Below are positions 31,945-33,262 of a stretch of DNA of 33,262 nucleotides, in pieces (position 1 is the stretch's first letter; each line of letters begins with the position of its first letter). The position numbers and the translations under genes were made by a program. The DNA is from Lacustribacter sp964460315 (GTDB lineage: Bacteria > Pseudomonadota > Gammaproteobacteria > Burkholderiales > Burkholderiaceae_A). The DNA lies in assembly GCA_964460315.1 (NCBI GenBank), contig CAYWPQ010000017.1, forward strand, positions 1 to 33,262, in the 5' to 3' direction. Below the pieces are notes generated by a model that did not search any database, was not told where the DNA came from, and saw only the letters and a program-made list of their open reading frames with translations.

Positions 31945-32726
31945 GCGTGCAGCTGTTCGGACGTTCGGCCAAACCGTCGTTCGCGCCTCTGATACGAGGC
32001 AATCGCGAGGTCGAGCGCTTCGGTGTTGAAGTCAGGCCAGAACGAGTCGGTGAAGTAGAGTTCGGTGTAGGCGAGCTGCCAGAGCATGAAGTTACTGATT
32101 CGTTGTTCACCACCCGTACGAATGAAGAGATCGGGCTCCGGCGCAAAGCTCATGGCCAGATGAGGTGTCAGCATCTCCTCTGTTGGGGCCGAATCCGCGC
32201 CGAGGAGTTCGGGCTGAACCCTGATCATTTTCTGCATGGCCTGAAGAAGATCCCAGCGGCCGCCATAATTCGCCGCAACGGTCAGATGAAACGCGTCGTT
32301 GTCCGCGGTGGTGGCCTCAGCCTCTTGGATCTTTTCGCGAAGCTGATGATTGAACGCAGAAAGGTCTCCGATGATCCGAAGGCGCACACCATTTTCCTTG
32401 AGGGATTTCACCTCTCGCTCCAGGGCCTTGAGGAAGAGCTTCATAAGAAACGAAACCTCATCCTCTGGGCGACGCCAATTTTCCGAACTGAACGCAAAGA
32501 CCGTGAGGTATCTCACGCCGCGACGCATGCAGGCTTCCACAACCTCGCGTAACGCGGCAACCCCACGCTCATGCCCCACAAGACGTGGCATGAAACGCTT
32601 GGCCGCCCAACGGCCATTGCCGTCCATGATGACCGCGATATGCACAGGAACATCCGACGCCCTTGGGATCTCCAAGGTCGAGCTTGCGTGGGATGCTGTG
32701 GCTTGATCCGACATGGGGTGATCCAT
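31923..32726 (-). CDS. uppS: Undecaprenyl diphosphate synthase
   Basis: A 267-residue cis-prenyltransferase that builds the C55 carrier lipid for peptidoglycan and O-antigen. The catalytic block is MDGNGRWA with D35; others are SSENWRRPEDEV, FIRTGGEQRISNFMLWQ and YTELYFTDSFWPDF. An ATG at 32714 could also serve as start; the longer form adds four residues. It follows frr by 9 bases. The first 25 residues are not conserved in the family. Confidence 0.96.
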   Translation of the reverse strand: MDHPMSDQATASHASSTLEIPRASDVPVHIAVIMDGNGRWAAKRFMPRLVGHERGVAALREVVEACMRRGVRYLTVFAFSSENWRRPEDEVSFLMKLFLKALEREVKSLKENGVRLRIIGDLSAFNHQLREKIQEAEATTADNDAFHLTVAANYGGRWDLLQAMQKMIRVQPELLGADSAPTEEMLTPHLAMSFAPEPDLFIRTGGEQRISNFMLWQLAYTELYFTDSFWPDFNTEALDLAIASYQRRERRFGRTSEQLHACSEPAS

Positions 32727-32735
32727 TGACGGTGG

Positions 32736-33262
32736 TTAGACCGTCATGATTTCGGCCTCTTTTTGAGTGAGCAGCTTTTCGACCTCCGCGATGTATTTGT
32801 CGGTGAGCTTCTGACTTTCGTCCTGTCCGCGGCGCTCGTCGTCTTCCGAGATGGTCTTGTCCTTCACCAGTTTTTTCAGGGTCTCATTGGCATCCCGTCG
32901 GATGTTGCGAATGGCGATCTTGGCCTCCTCGCCTTCGTGCTTCACCACCTTGGTTAACTCACGACGACGCTCCTCGGTCAATGCCGGCATCGGCACCCGA
33001 ATGAGGTCGCCCGATGTGGCTGGGTTCAGGCCAAGATCAGAATCCCGGATGGCCTTTTCCACCACCGCGACCATCTTTTTCTCGTAGGGCTGGACCCCGA
33101 TGGTTCGACTGTCGACCAGGTTCACATTCGCGACCTGGCTCAGCGCGGTGGGTGCGCCGTAGTAATCGACCTGAATGTGATCCAAAAGACCCGTGTGGGC
33201 TCGACCCGTTCGCACCTTCGCCAGATTGGCCTTGAAGTTGTCGATGGTCCTTTGCATTTTTT
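32736..33262 (-). CDS. frr: Ribosome recycling factor, 5' end outside window
   Basis: The last 174 or so residues of a protein that splits post-termination ribosomes together with EF-G. Diagnostic text: LAKVRTGRAHTGLLDHIQVD, YYGAPTALSQVANV, TIGVQPYEKKM and LTEERRRELTKVVKHEGEEA. The family is about 185 residues, so only about a dozen N-terminal residues lie beyond the right edge. The Met at 33257 is internal (a Lys codon precedes it in frame), not the true start. It heads the uppS-cdsA-dxr series inside the window. Confidence 0.96.
   Translation of the reverse strand, partial: KMQRTIDNFKANLAKVRTGRAHTGLLDHIQVDYYGAPTALSQVANVNLVDSRTIGVQPYEKKMVAVVEKAIRDSDLGLNPATSGDLIRVPMPALTEERRRELTKVVKHEGEEAKIAIRNIRRDANETLKKLVKDKTISEDDERRGQDESQKLTDKYIAEVEKLLTQKEAEIMTV

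Noticed and set aside
1..33262. Search for CRISPR arrays, insertion sequences, phage genes, toxin-antitoxin or defence clusters
   Set aside because: No spaced direct repeats, transposase motifs or defence domains were seen. RatA and RnfH were once called a toxin-antitoxin pair, but both are widespread housekeeping families and are not treated as a defence system here.

Overview
The window is chromosomal core DNA of a Gram-negative betaproteobacterium, most likely Burkholderiales. The reasons are gene order and protein style: frr-uppS-cdsA-dxr-rseP-bamA-skp-lpxD-fabZ-lpxA-lpxB-rnhB, smpB divergent from ratA-rnfH-guaB-guaA, ppsA divergent from ppsR, yciB-bolA-ppiC, and ygfZ divergent from mltG-tmk-holB-tatD. 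GC content looks moderate to fairly high by eye. I could not fix the family or genus. I see no rRNA, tRNA, CRISPR array, insertion sequence, phage gene or integration site. No stretch longer than about 250 bases lacks a gene.

Layout from left to right. (1) 1-4070, minus strand: mltG, tmk, holB, tatD and a 5'-complete but truncated ankyrin-repeat export protein, with start/stop overlaps that suggest one operon. (2) 4088-5923, plus: ygfZ and an NRDE/TANGO2-family gene. (3) 5909-6340, minus: a PaaI-type hotdog thioesterase. (4) 6376-10082, plus: selO and msrB (protein AMPylation and methionine sulfoxide repair), then yciB, bolA and a secreted parvulin isomerase. (5) 10075-11316, minus: a YkuD-domain protein without a signal peptide, tadA and a DUF465 protein. 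(6) 11317-11831: the only roomy intergenic area, holding a 52-residue secreted peptide gene flanked by inverted repeats and a strong two-way terminator. (7) 11832-16433, minus: an outer-membrane barrel protein, guaA, guaB, rnfH and ratA, with a terminator-like hairpin between guaB and guaA. (8) 16445-16900, plus: smpB. (9) ppsA (minus) and its regulator ppsR (plus), divergent. (10) 20289-33262, minus: a TrmH-type RNA methyltransferase, rnhB, lpxB, lpxA, fabZ, lpxD, skp, bamA, rseP, dxr, cdsA, uppS and a 5'-truncated frr.

Region 10 is an envelope-building operon. It covers isoprenoid precursor and carrier lipid synthesis (dxr, uppS), phospholipid precursor synthesis (cdsA), lipid A (lpxD, fabZ, lpxA, lpxB), outer-membrane protein delivery and insertion (skp, bamA) and the envelope stress protease (rseP). 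Regions 1 to 5 add peptidoglycan processing, DNA replication and redox upkeep. The genome is compact: many neighbours overlap by 4 bases, three convergent pairs overlap at their 3' ends, and three divergent pairs have starts about 11 to 35 bases apart.

I did not find a convincing undescribed multi-gene system. The points most worth a second look are the proline-rich linker in BamA, the leaderless YkuD enzyme, the hairpin between guaB and guaA, the non-ATG start of lpxB, and the small secreted peptide with its dyad-containing upstream region.
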